Positions 30,801-40,061 of a stretch of DNA of 48,790 bases are shown one piece after another. Each line of letters opens with the position of its first letter. Within the stretch, counting starts at the first letter, position 1. A program made the position numbers and the translations under genes. Source of the stretch: Perkinsus olseni (Eukaryota; Perkinsozoa; Perkinsida); the NCBI GenBank assembly GCA_013115125.1, contig JABANN010000234.1, positions 1-48,790 of the forward strand, given 5' to 3'. The notes beneath the pieces are model-generated. The model had not been told where the DNA came from, searched no databases, and was given only the letters and a program-made list of their open reading frames with translations.

Positions 30801-31486
30801 TGGAGGTCGAGAAAAATGAGGTGTCATTTTGTAAGTTTGAGCGGACAGTGCATTCGGTCACGGGTGGCGAATTGCGGCGCTCCGGTGCGAATTACTCTGT
30901 AGCTGATTAAACTTGTGTTAGATAGAATAGCTCACCAGTAGTCGTTCAGAGTGCTTCTTTAGTTCTAACTACAGTGATAGCATCAATACCTAGGGTAGGG
31001 TAGTAAGGGAGATGAGACAGACAGTTAAATGAGGATTCCCAATTGAGGAATACTGAAGCAAGGCAGTTGATTGTGTACAACATCCCCGCGCACCTTGTCC
31101 TTTCGATAGCACACGAATATTTCTCCTTTCTGTTCGAAGACATGTTCAAATCAAGTTTTTCACTTCACCGTTTCCGGACGTTTTTTTAACACGGCCGTTC
31201 TCAGGTTCCCCGCGACTCCTTTGCGAACGCCGCAAGATGCTTGTCGAATTCACAGTGGCGCAATAGAGTTCTTCCAGCCTTCCGCTCGGCCGCTCACTCG
31301 TGTCGCGGATCTCGATGGACGGAGCTGTTCGGTGATAAAAAGACGCGGTTGATACCATCTTCGGTGGAAGAGTTGGTGGAGAGTTCGGAAGATAGTAGCG
31401 ATGTGGAGAGTTTAGAGGAGATTGAGGTCGTTAGGGAGAAGAGAAGGAAGGTGATAGGGCGGGAGGTTCTTGTGGCTTATCGCTGA
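27877..31486 (+). CDS. TRF4/PAPD5-type non-canonical poly(A) polymerase
   Basis: Eight phase-consistent exons (27877-28038, 28370-28439, 29130-29275, 29678-29857, 30064-30212, 30326-30366, 30462-30595, 31205-31486) give 387 residues. The nucleotidyltransferase signature is intact: Gly55-Ser56, then SDLDL with Asp67 and Asp69, and Asp172 in TVEVDMSYG. ILHARVPIVKLVFE precedes a Ser-rich acidic insert (about 139-160) that splits the palm. The PAP-associated domain shows TLVKLWGRI, LSTFALILLAIYHF, AFLLSSFFHW and VPRDSFANAAR. Such enzymes add short A tails to nuclear RNAs for decay, as in TRAMP complexes. The start is the first ATG after an acceptor-like site. Donors GTCGGT and GTCATC are unusual. 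Tail exon 31838-32197 may replace the last 11 residues. Exact subfamily is uncertain. Confidence 0.75.
28440..28515 (+). repeat. tRNA-like segment at the start of an intron
   Basis: Immediately after the donor GTGTCA, the intron carries GAGAGGTCCCTGGTTCGAAT then CCC and a CTTTT run. The B-box (GGTTCGAATCC) matches the consensus perfectly. The 5' half does not form a clear D-arm. Confidence 0.6.
28643..28658 (+). repeat. TTTAAAGTCCAACGCC element
   Basis: The 16-mer is identical at 20431-20446, and the preceding AGTGCGTG.GTG is shared too. A related hairpin with GTCCAACGC is at 34618. This copy is in intron 28440-29129 of the TRF4-type gene. Confidence 0.65.
29872..30039 (+). repeat. Direct duplication around an intron of the TRF4-type gene
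   Basis: A ~37-bp block GCGTTGAGG.A.TGCAAGAT followed by CAAGATACGCAAGA occurs at 29872 and again at 30003, about 131 bp apart, inside what I model as intron 29858-30063. Both copies could encode VE..QD.QDTQ in one frame, so an alternative acidic exon is possible. Confidence 0.6.
30255..30325 (+). repeat. tRNA-like 3' half ending at a splice acceptor
   Basis: The 113-nt intron (30213-30325) ends GGTCGTGGGTTCGATTCCCG then CACCAGGCATTTTAG. The T-arm pairs well and the B-box is consensus. As at 24293, the T run and AG form the acceptor. Confidence 0.6.
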
Positions 31487-31576
31487 TCGAATGTACGCTG
31501 ATGCTGTGCGAGTGTGAGGTACTGGTTTTTCTGGATGTTCGAGATCGATGTAGAAATGGTTGGTGGTGGGACCTGA

Positions 31577-31609
31577 AAATATCCTCATTAAAGTTTAATG
31601 AGGATATTT
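31577..31609. repeat. 33-nt perfect palindrome with one central base
   Basis: Two 16-nt arms (AAATATCCTCATTAAA and its complement) flank a single G. It lies downstream of the main TRF4-type stop, in the possible last intron (31451-31837). As RNA it would fold only with a small loop opened at the tip. It could serve as a transcription-end hairpin. Confidence 0.8.
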
Positions 31610-31837
31610 AATAATTAAACTCATTTTTGCTTGTGTTTCTTTTTCCGAGATGAGTCTGATTTTGCCTCATCTTACGTGATCAGCGATCTGCAAGCAAAAT
31701 TGGGTGGAGGATGGTATTATAATTTCCGATTAGATCGTCTGAATTGTGACCATCTTCCCTGAAGTATTCTGATATTTTTTCCTGAGAATCGTCGCTTAAT
31801 TTTCACCCGCATTTTAATGAACAATTTCTTATTTCAG

Positions 31838-32197
31838 ATAGCGAAGTGGCGTCAAGACTGCACCACGCTGAGCCTTTCATCGTCCGACAGCTCTAGCGGC
31901 TCCGAGGAAGTCGTGTTATCTGACGGTGTGGAGGAAGACGTAGTGGAAGTAGGAGTATCTCGAGCGGGCGATGAGATGACGAATGGCGGGAGAAATCGCC
32001 GGGGAAAGAAACGGCCGATTGAGGCCGTGGGGAAGGGCACAGGGAATCGACGGAATCGGAAGAAGTTCAAGACGGCAGTAGCTGCCAAGGCAGGTGATGG
32101 CGGTATGGATGGGTCTTGGGGTAAGAGGATGTCGGGTAAGAAGCGGGCTCGGCAGGGTCAGCGGCAGAAGCGAAAGCAAAACCAACGTTCCTTCTAG
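31838..32197 (+). CDS. Possible alternative tail exon, acidic then basic
   Basis: An acceptor TTATTTCAG opens a 120-codon phase-0 reading: an acidic Ser-rich part (SSSDSSSGSEEVVLSDGVEE) then a Lys/Arg-rich end (NRRGKKRPIE, GKKRARQGQRQKRKQNQ). A phase-0 donor GTGATAGG at 31451, after KRRK in the preceding exon, would join it to the TRF4-type protein and give 495 residues. TRF4-family proteins often end in basic tails. It may instead be the end of a separate gene. Confidence 0.45.
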   Translation: MAKWRQDCTTLSLSSSDSSSGSEEVVLSDGVEEDVVEVGVSRAGDEMTNGGRNRRGKKRPIEAVGKGTGNRRNRKKFKTAVAAKAGDGGMDGSWGKRMSGKKRARQGQRQKRKQNQRSF

Positions 32198-32384
32198 AGG
32201 TGGGGTGATCTTGTTGCGTTGGTAGTGAGTTCTGGAGAGGAAGTTTCTCTTAGGGAAGGGGGAGGGCTGCACGGTAACAGTCCGATTGTGTGACGTATGG
32301 CGTTGTATGCGTCCTGAACCAGGGTCATCTGTGTAATGTGTCTGCTGCTAGGCTGGAAGGCATGACAATTTATCCGATTATTCG

Positions 32385-32968
32385 ATGATGTCGACGCCCA
32401 GGAATCGCCAAGCTGTCAAAGAACCACAAGAAGAGACGCCGCGGGAAGATAGCAAGGCGATGAGGAGACTTATGGTGACGACGACGATGGTATATGGTGG
32501 TTCGAGAGCTCTGACTCCGGGGAAGAAGGGCCACCGGTGCGTTCTCCTCCTGTGTCCGCCTGGTCCACGGACCTCCACCTGGTAGAATTATTGTTGGCAA
32601 GCTTGGTCGAGAAAAGGAGGAGTGAATTCCTCTGGTGGGACTATAATCTTCACGAGCTCGAGTTGATTCTCAGAGCTCTAGTTGTCGGTGATAAGGTGGG
32701 AGCTAAGTTGTATCCGTCCCTTACCCACCACTTCGTTTATCTAGTCGCTCAAATCATTGATCGCTGTTTGTACTCGCTGTCCTTACTCATTCGGTTCTTT
32801 AGTTGTGAAGTTCATTTAACTGGTCTGCGCGGCCATGTGAACCGCGTATTCTATCCCCTGCTGCAGTCACTCGTTCGTTCGAGTAGCTCGGCGAACGCTC
32901 GCTTTCAACGGACATCCGTGACCTTAGAGCCGCTTGAACGCGGAATTAAATCCAAGTTTTGTGTCTAA
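32385..32968 (+). CDS. Small acidic then hydrophobic protein, unknown
   Basis: ATG at 32385 with a 30-nt first exon (MMSTPRNRQA), a 38-nt intron (32415-32452, GTCAAA...GATAG) and a 516-nt second exon give 181 residues. The second exon starts very acidic (DEETYGDDDDGIWWFESSDS), then has helical stretches (LVELLLASLVEKRRSEFLWW, YNLHELELILRALV). The part after about residue 90 looks less coding-like, so a further splice may remove it. No family recognised. Confidence 0.4.
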
Positions 32969-33425
32969 CAAATGTGTACGCTCTGTCTGCAAAGGGGGCG
33001 TGGACCTGGTAACAGAATGCGTTAGGTCTGCACAGAGAAAGGTTCAAACCAAAAAGTTTGTGTTTAGCATGCACTATGAAGCCATATCCAGTTATTCGAT
33101 GAGATTTGATTGAATGGCGATAAGGCATTTATAACTAGTAGCGCTTGAATATCTGCGCGAGCTTCATCTCGTTTGAAGATGATCCGATGGCTTATTGCAC
33201 AACCACACGTCGTCTCCGTTGTGCGAGAGCAAAAGCTCCTCTACTCCCGAATTTCACTCTCGTCGATGAACGGTAGTCGATCACTACCAAGAAATGTTTT
33301 CTCAGTTGCAGGCCTCGCCTTTTCGATTTCAATGTGTCGAATAGCAACGCGCGTCGAAATCCGCTTTTCCCTCGACTACCGTTACCAGGCTAAATGCCCT
33401 TTCCTGTCCGTAGTGTTTTCATCAA

Positions 33426-33565
33426 TGTCGGGCTTAGAGAAATCGATCAGGGCGGTTGCGGAAATGGCTCATGTTCAACCGCATGTCTGGGGTTTGGCAC
33501 GGCGGATAGCGGCTTTGTCGGCGAAGGAACAGAAGCAGTTGTCCGTGATGTTCCATGACCGGTAG
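33426..33565 (+). CDS. Short helical open frame
   Basis: A 46-codon ATG frame (MSGLEKSIRAVAEMAHVQPH, then WGLARRIAALSAKEQKQLSV) looks like a real amphipathic protein fragment. A GTAGGC donor overlaps the stop, so it may be a first exon. It lies 250 bp upstream of the bL12m gene on the same strand. A palindrome with one central base (33610-33626) follows it. Function unknown. Confidence 0.35.
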
Positions 33566-33817
33566 GCGGGGAGGGACTGACAGCAGCCAAGCGCGAATCT
33601 GTAGCTTGTGATACAAGTCTTGTATCCGATGCGTGAGTCGTGACCAGCTCCGTACACCCCGGGGGAGCACAGATCCGAGTGGCCGACAGCGCATCTTTGA
33701 ATTCCTCTCGCCAGTTTCCCACAGTTTGTCGGTAAGTCTGCGCTCAAGAAAAGCCTGACCAGTTTTCTCTACGCCTGACGAACGACACATTTGGGATACT
33801 GCTCGAGGGGGTCTCTG

Positions 33818-35149
33818 ATGAGGGAAGGGAAGTTGTTGTTCTCTCTTAGATTGGTAGCCCGACCGTTGGGTGCTGGGAAGTCGTGGAAGCCTCCTCCTTC
33901 CACTGGGATGCTACCCTTTCCTCATCCTGGCATGATATTTACTAATCAAGTGAGGACTGTACTTGGAATGAACTGAGGGAATCTTTTCTATGCGAATCTT
34001 ACTAGGGTAACCTATCACCTGTCACCACCATCACACAGGTACCGCAGGTTGGGGTGTTGCCGCAGGAGCTCCCGTCAGTGTCCCAGTCCGTCCAGGCGTT
34101 CCACTTGGAGGAGTTGTTGAAGATGATGGGTGGTCCGTTGCCAACAGAGATGAAGCCACCGGAGGCTACGGTGGGTGTCTTTCTCGATGGCCTCCATGTT
34201 AGTTTCATCTACCCTTGTGTTGATCAGAATGCTACTGATGCTGACAACTCGGAAGCACCGCTAGTCGAGGAAGAGTCGGTGTCTACGAAGGCAGAAGAGG
34301 AAGCAACAGCACCCAAGATCGTGAAGGTGAGTATTCCCGGCCTTGCTGCTAACATCACTTACTAATGTGTCGGCAACCTCATCTTCTGCTGCCTTGTCTC
34401 CGCAGTCTTGGCGGCGATGAAGCGTATAATGTGCAGTTCACATTGTACCACACTCATTACTACTCTTGCCCTGTACGACACTTTCCCTTTTCTTTACTTC
34501 CATAGTGTGTCCCATTGTGTATGGTAAGGGAGCGATGAGTGGGGAAAAGCCTAGTCAATATCAACAGCCAGAAACAACCTAAGCATGAGACAACCAGCAA
34601 TGTGAGTGTGAGTCGATAGTCCAACGCTTAGTTAGCGTTGGGCTATCAACTGTGAGCGTCGCTTACAGCTCCGGTTTAGTTGACTCTTGCAGTTGTGCTC
34701 AGTTAGCGACTCTCTGTAGCGTTGACATGCAGTGCAATTAGACGGGTTGCCAAGAGGCTCTCCTCAGGGGAACGTTCAACCAGAGAAGCTTCCTTTCCTC
34801 CTGGCAGGATCCGTGTACCAGCAATGTTATTTCACCCTGTGTAGACATGGACTTGTTGTCACTTCGGCCGTTCATAGTGGCCAAGCTGAGTTTTCCCTTC
34901 AGGCTCTCAAATTAACGTCGTTCCCAGACCAGAGCAAGATCAAAATCATTAAGGAAATCCGCCATCTTCTGGGCCTAGGTTTGAAGGAGGCCAAGGATGT
35001 CCGTTCACCTCGCTGTTCCCATCGGTAATGACACTGTGCAGGCGGCCGAGAACCTACCGAAAGTGCTGGCCAAGCAAGTCCCCCGGGAGGAAGCTGATGT
35101 CATCGCTACGAAGTTCATCGAACTGGGTGCGGAAGTGACCATGGAATGA
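33818..35149 (+). CDS. MRPL12: Mitochondrial ribosomal protein bL12m
   Basis: Five phase-consistent exons (33818-33949, 34039-34170, 34228-34326, 34903-34998, 35042-35149) give 188 residues, near the 198 of human MRPL12. Residues 1-44 form a basic, Ser/Arg-containing mitochondrial presequence (MREGKLLFSLRLVARPLGAG). FHLEELLKMM is the N-terminal dimerisation helix, an acidic Ala-rich hinge follows (EEESVSTKAEEEATAPK), and the C-terminal domain has KIKIIKEIRHLLGLGLKEAK and LPKVLAKQVPREEADVIATK ending GAEVTME. These are the factor-binding features of L7/L12 stalk proteins. The last intron is only 43 nt with a GTCCGT donor, and intron 4 (34327-34902) is 576 nt. Stop is TGA. Confidence 0.9.
34612..34660. 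repeat. Hairpin element in bL12m intron 4
   Basis: GATAGTCCAACGC, a 7-nt loop region, and GCGTTGGGCTATC form a long imperfect hairpin with one bulge. The 5' arm shares GTCCAACGC and a preceding GTG/GAG-rich lead with elements at 20431 and 28643. Confidence 0.6.
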
Positions 35150-36433
35150 AACGTTTCTCTATAGACGACAGCTTCGCTCGTGTTTGTCATTCGGTTGCGG
35201 TGGACCTGAGAGTTAGGGGATCCCGAACATCTGTCCGGGCTCCGCGGTAATGTGCGGCAAGCCCCTTTTCCCTCAGAGCCCGTGGACACCTCAGTTGCGA
35301 GGGCGGAGTGGTGTTCATACATGCTACTGTAGCATTGCTACACCATTTTCACTTCGACTTGAGAGGACAAGACCTCGTGCTTGCCACTTCGTGGCGTCGG
35401 GCTTGAGAGTGATGGAATCGGAAACATTCGGCATGGTTCATCGAGATGTACGGCAGTTTTCTTCAGTTGGCGTCGCGGCCCGAGCAGAGGGGGGTGTCCA
35501 TAGATGAAATACGCCGTACTGGTCCTTTCAGATTCTCCGCTGAAGATTGTTGCCCTCTCGTGATTGCACATGTGAATTATAGTGGCAACTGCCTTCATTG
35601 CTGCTGCGTACCATAAATCCAAGAATTCACACATTCGCTCTCTGTGCGTCCAATCGCCCAGCCGATCCCGACCATTCCTCGTCACGCTATTGAACTCGCG
35701 TTTTCCCCGACCTCCTTCCGAGTCCGCTGCTACCACTTTTTGGGCCCGTCTCGAATAGCCTCATCGTGCAGAATTAGAATGCACATGCGCCGGAGGAACT
35801 CTCTCGCGGTTTGAACCGAAGACTGCACGCATGCACTTTGCCTGCACGCATGAACCATTCCGGAACTACGGCCTCCGTGAAGGGACCGGTCACATCCTTC
35901 CACTCGGCAGCGTTTCGGCGTTCGCTACCACAAGGACTTCGCGCTTGGCCTTGCGCATGCGTGCTAACGGAGTATCAGTAGTTGCCCCTAGAGTCTACGG
36001 GGCAGCATGGCTGGTGATGATCATAACAACGATCATCTATCAACAACATCTAAGAACTGACTTGCCTCGGCGTCGGGGCTGGGCCGCGAGCCACATTCTG
36101 TGGACAGTGCGCCAACCGCGTCCTAGTTGCTCTCGTGATCACGCTAGCGAAGTACGTTACTGTTGCTTCTCCGTTGTTGTTTATAGCCAACACGAGTCGG
36201 GAGGGGTGGACAGGTTCATTTCATGTTCTAATCAGGGGAATTGAGTATCAGCTAGGCCCGCATGCCCAAGCTGATCATCGCCCAGTGAGTCTCTCTCTCG
36301 ACTTTAAAGAGACACTTGCTTCAGAGTCTGCTCAAAGCCTCGACTCAACGTCTTGCGGGGGGTTCGAGTTAGACCGTCCGGCTGATCATCTTTTATCGTC
36401 AGTAACTTTGTTCCTGTTCTCTATTTCATTGCA
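35150..36433. other. Intergenic stretch before secreted-protein pair
   Basis: Open readings exist on both strands but none is convincing. A 17-nt string TTGCTTCTCCGTTGTTG (36162-36178) is shared with 15229-15245, and the flanking bases ATAG.CAAC.C also agree. It lies about 270 bp upstream of the first secreted-protein gene, so it may belong to a promoter or 5' UTR. Confidence 0.45.
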
Positions 36434-38065
36434 ATGCATTCCAAGCTCATCTGTTTCTTACTACCCCTGATCGGGGTTCAGGCTGGTCTCAGCAAGGGCA
36501 ATGTGCGCATGCACGTTACCACTAAGAAGTACTGCAATCTTGGCCTGGTGGATGCCAACGGCAAGCCAGCCCCCTGCGGGATCTCCAAGGGCGAGGAAAC
36601 CTACGGTTTCACCCTCCCCGGCATGGAGGACGGCGTTCAGACTACTATTGAGGACGTGGTCATCGCTAAGGACGGTCAGGTGTCCGTGCAAGCCTCGCCT
36701 GCCCTGCCCTACACTTTCCTCATGTCCGTCAACTCGCCCGACTATAATGGTGTTGAAAAGCTGTATAATCATCAGTCATTTGTTGTCTCTGAGGAAGCCC
36801 CTGATGATGCCGTTGAGGCGAGCACTCTGGGGGAGACTCTGGCTGACGACGGTTGGATTCCACAGGAGTCTGATGAAGCTTCGACGAACAAGTGGCTCCT
36901 GTACGGACCTCAAGGCGTCGACCCTGCCACTGGAGCTAACTACACCGCTCTGTACCAGACCGGTGTTGCCCCTGATGCTTGGCTTCTGTACACTGACGAG
37001 ACGAACGAGAATCCTCGCAAGCTGCTGGCTGTCAACACGTTCTTGAACGACCAAGTCTTTCAGGAGTCGACCTTCGATGAGGTCGAGTCTCTCGAGGACG
37101 ACATCACAGTGGCTGAGGCCGTCCAAGCTGTCTATGCTACATACCAGGTGGACGGCGGCCGCCGTCTGACTAGCGGCGATGAGTTCGAGGCGCCTCATGT
37201 TGATGCGGAGATGATCGACGCCCCGTTCGTATCAGAGAAGACTCGCCAGTTCTTCTCAGGAGAAGGCGACTGGGACTGGATGAGCAAGCGAAGACTGCGG
37301 TCCTCCCAAGGCTTCAAGGGCATCAGCTACTTCACCATCGAAAAGGGTTCGGCTGCCGACAAGTACTTCCACGCGGCAGCTCAGCGTGGTCTCGCTGAGA
37401 TTGTTAAGTTCGAGTATCCCAAGGGGTGTGTGGCTGCTGGTGGCAAACAAGAGCAGAAGTACTGTATCTTCGTGTCGGTGGATGCCTCCTTGGACCCTTC
37501 GGTGACCCTCAAGGCCGGCATGAGTTTCCTTGACATTCACGACGCTACTAAGTCGGCGCATCTGTCGATTGGAGTGACCCTGAAGAAGGACGAGGGAAGC
37601 ATGCTGTGCCTCACCATAGACGCTGATGGCTGCGCAGTAGTCTTCCAGTACGGTCAGTCTGACGAAACCCACTTGAGCATTTCTGTGTGCATGAGCAGCA
37701 AGGACCCCGCCAAGAAGAAGGCAGACGGCACGATCGAAGGCGAGGTTGCTATCACCGTGCACTTCATGGTTCACATTAATCACGTTGGTGACCTCATCGA
37801 CTGGGATATCGACGCCAAGGTCAATTGCACAGCTGCTCCCAAGAACGAGATCACCGCGTACGGCGTCATCGGCACCTCGGCGAGCGCTAAGGTGGCTTAT
37901 GCCGCTGTTAGCCTTGACCTCAAAGGCAACACTCTCGAGCATGCTTACAACAAGTGGCACTTCGTCTCTGGTGTTGACTTCCATGCCTGGGCTGGTGTGT
38001 GGAAGTTTAAGAAGCACTGGGATTACCGCTGGCAACTCTATGAGGCCGGCCCTGTTACTATATAA
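36434..38065 (+). CDS. Secreted protein, tandem paralogue 1
   Basis: The intronless 543-residue protein starts with a signal peptide (MHSKLICFLLPLIGVQA, cleavage likely near 17). An N-terminal region begins RMHVTTKKYC and has APCG, TFTLPGMED-like and ANYTALYQTG segments (a possible N-glycosylation site). A linker contains GRRLTS (about 236-241) and KRRLRSS. The C-terminal region opens YFTIEKGSAADKYFHA and has an alternating pattern typical of beta strands, with paired Cys (GC/YC, GC/VC). It ends WKFKKHWDYRWQLYEAGPV. GC-rich, strongly biased codons suggest high expression. The family is unknown to me. Arg-rich linkers might be processing sites. The paralogue lies 326 bp downstream. Confidence 0.85.
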   Translation: MHSKLICFLLPLIGVQAGLSKGNVRMHVTTKKYCNLGLVDANGKPAPCGISKGEETYGFTLPGMEDGVQTTIEDVVIAKDGQVSVQASPALPYTFLMSVNSPDYNGVEKLYNHQSFVVSEEAPDDAVEASTLGETLADDGWIPQESDEASTNKWLLYGPQGVDPATGANYTALYQTGVAPDAWLLYTDETNENPRKLLAVNTFLNDQVFQESTFDEVESLEDDITVAEAVQAVYATYQVDGGRRLTSGDEFEAPHVDAEMIDAPFVSEKTRQFFSGEGDWDWMSKRRLRSSQGFKGISYFTIEKGSAADKYFHAAAQRGLAEIVKFEYPKGCVAAGGKQEQKYCIFVSVDASLDPSVTLKAGMSFLDIHDATKSAHLSIGVTLKKDEGSMLCLTIDADGCAVVFQYGQSDETHLSISVCMSSKDPAKKKADGTIEGEVAITVHFMVHINHVGDLIDWDIDAKVNCTAAPKNEITAYGVIGTSASAKVAYAAVSLDLKGNTLEHAYNKWHFVSGVDFHAWAGVWKFKKHWDYRWQLYEAGPVTI

Positions 38066-38390
38066 GACCTTCCTCGGTCACTCTAGTACTTCACGAGTGA
38101 TATGATAGGCCCTTCTTGAGGGATACTCTGTGTCCATCATTGAGGGCGTGTTTGTCCATATGATATCATAGTTTAGCTGCGCCCTCGAGGTCTCTCCGGC
38201 GGTCCTTTAACAGCTGGATGAACCCCTTTCTCATGGCTCCTGTTTAATAAGCATTGTGAGCCCTTATTAGCTCATTAGAGGCGTACAAGCCTCCGTAAGA
38301 TGGTCAATGTCATTTCATCGGCCTGAAGGGTCCGGTGTTAACCTGTGTGTAGTAGTCTTGTCTCAGTTTCTTCTATCAACCTTGTTATTA

Positions 38391-40061
38391 ATGCTTCTCA
38401 ACCTTGTGACCTGTATTCTAGTTTCTCTGCTGGGCACCTACGCCGCCCCAACACAAGCCGGCAACATGCGCATGCACGTTACCACTAAGGACTACTGCAA
38501 TCCAGACTTGAAGGACGGGCACGGCAACCCTGCTCCGTGCGGCGTTTCGAAGTCCATGGAGACCTTCGGCCTGACCCTCCCCGGCATGGATGACGGTGTT
38601 CTCACAACCAGAGAGGATATCATCATCACTAACGATGGTCAAGTGTCGGTCAAGGCTTTGCCTAACTACCCCTACCAGTTCATCATGACGGTGGAGTCAT
38701 CCGAGTCGACACGTGTCGAGCAACTCTACGACCACCAATCGTCGGTTCTCGCCGAAGCTCCTCTCCCGAGCTATGCTGGACGCCTCCTCAGTGACGGCAT
38801 GGATACCGCGGACCTCGAAGCTCAGGGGTGGATTCATGAGGGTACCGCTGACTTCCACGGTGCTGCTATGAGCAGATGGTCTAAGAAGGGTCCAGAAGGT
38901 GTCGACCCCAAGGATGGCACCAACTACACGGCCCTCTACCAGACTGGTCTTATGCCTGACACTTGGGTTCTCTTCATCGATGAGGGAACCCATCAGCCTA
39001 TTAAGCTGCTCGCCATGGACACGTATGTTGGGAGTAAGGTCTTCCAAGAATCCACCTTTGAACAGTTCGAGTCCCTTCATGAGGACCTCAGCATCGAGTC
39101 GGCTACCGAGGCTATGTATCAGACTTACCGGATCGATTCTCATCGCCGCCTCGACGAAGCTACTGGAAGAGGGGCCCCGTTGGTCATGGCAGATTTTATC
39201 GCCGGTGACTTCCTCCCCGAGAGGTCTCGTGCTTTCTTTGAGGAGCACGAGGCTGCGGACTGGATGAGCGAACGCCGATGTCTCCGTCAAGGCGTCATGT
39301 CCCGAGGAATCGAGTACTTCACCATTGAGGAAAACTCCGCGGCCGACATCTACTTCCACGCTCTGAGTCATCGTCAACTCGTCGAGGTTTTCAGTTTCGA
39401 ATTCCCCAAGGGATGCAGTGACGGGAAGTCAACAGACCCTTCTAAGAAGTACTGTTTGTTCGCCTCCGTCGATGCGTCTCTTGACAAGTCCATCGCCGTC
39501 AAAGCTGGGATGACCTATAAGGATGTCGTTAATCCAGATATCACCGCCCACTTGAGTCTGTCAGTCAGTCTTAAGAAGGAGGCCGATGCGGCCGTTCTCA
39601 ATCTCGAGTTCGAGGCCGGTGGGTGTGCTGTTGTGTTCCAGTACGGCGAAGGTGTGAGTCTGTCGATCAACGTCTGCATCTACGGCAAGGCCGGTGGTAA
39701 ATCTCTCCTCCAGCCCGACAAGCGAACCTTCTACGGTGAAGCTGGTGTTTCTGTGTCGTTCAACGTCAACCTACCCAAAGTCGGCAACGTCATCAACTGG
39801 ACCATCGAGGCTAAGATCGGATGTACGGCGAAACCTAATAATGATATTTCTGCCTACGGTATGATCGGCACGAGTGTATCCCTCAAGTTAGCCGGTGCTG
39901 GGGTGTCCCTTGACATCAAGGGCAACACTGTCGAGCACATCGCCAACAAGTGGGAGTTCGTGTCTAACGTCAATTTCAATGCCTTCGTCGGCTTCTGGAA
40001 GTTCAAGAAGACCTGGGAGAAGCACTGGCAGCTGTGGCACGCTGGTCCTGTCAAGTTCTAA
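38391..40061 (+). CDS. Secreted protein, tandem paralogue 2
   Basis: I chose the ATG at 38391 (556 residues), because the signal peptide MLLNLVTCILVSLLGTYAAP then lines up with paralogue 1. An upstream in-frame ATG at 38307 would add 28 residues. Shared landmarks are RMHVTTKDYC, APCG, TNYTALYQTG, KVFQESTFEQFESL, HRRLDE, YFTIEENSAADIYFHA and WKFKKTWEKHWQLWHAGPV. By hand count, 44 of the last 69 residues are identical to paralogue 1. It has an extra insert with AGRLLSDG in the N-terminal half. Cys positions agree in the C-terminal region. Function is unknown; an extracellular role in a parasite is a guess from context. Stop is TAA. Confidence 0.85.
   Translation: MLLNLVTCILVSLLGTYAAPTQAGNMRMHVTTKDYCNPDLKDGHGNPAPCGVSKSMETFGLTLPGMDDGVLTTREDIIITNDGQVSVKALPNYPYQFIMTVESSESTRVEQLYDHQSSVLAEAPLPSYAGRLLSDGMDTADLEAQGWIHEGTADFHGAAMSRWSKKGPEGVDPKDGTNYTALYQTGLMPDTWVLFIDEGTHQPIKLLAMDTYVGSKVFQESTFEQFESLHEDLSIESATEAMYQTYRIDSHRRLDEATGRGAPLVMADFIAGDFLPERSRAFFEEHEAADWMSERRCLRQGVMSRGIEYFTIEENSAADIYFHALSHRQLVEVFSFEFPKGCSDGKSTDPSKKYCLFASVDASLDKSIAVKAGMTYKDVVNPDITAHLSLSVSLKKEADAAVLNLEFEAGGCAVVFQYGEGVSLSINVCIYGKAGGKSLLQPDKRTFYGEAGVSVSFNVNLPKVGNVINWTIEAKIGCTAKPNNDISAYGMIGTSVSLKLAGAGVSLDIKGNTVEHIANKWEFVSNVNFNAFVGFWKFKKTWEKHWQLWHAGPVKF

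Noticed and set aside
37256-38035. 259-codon minus frame opposite the first secreted gene
   Set aside because: Antisense shadow caused by strong codon bias; the plus strand has a signal peptide and a conserved paralogue. The same holds for 38697-39377 and the plus frame 36501-37046.
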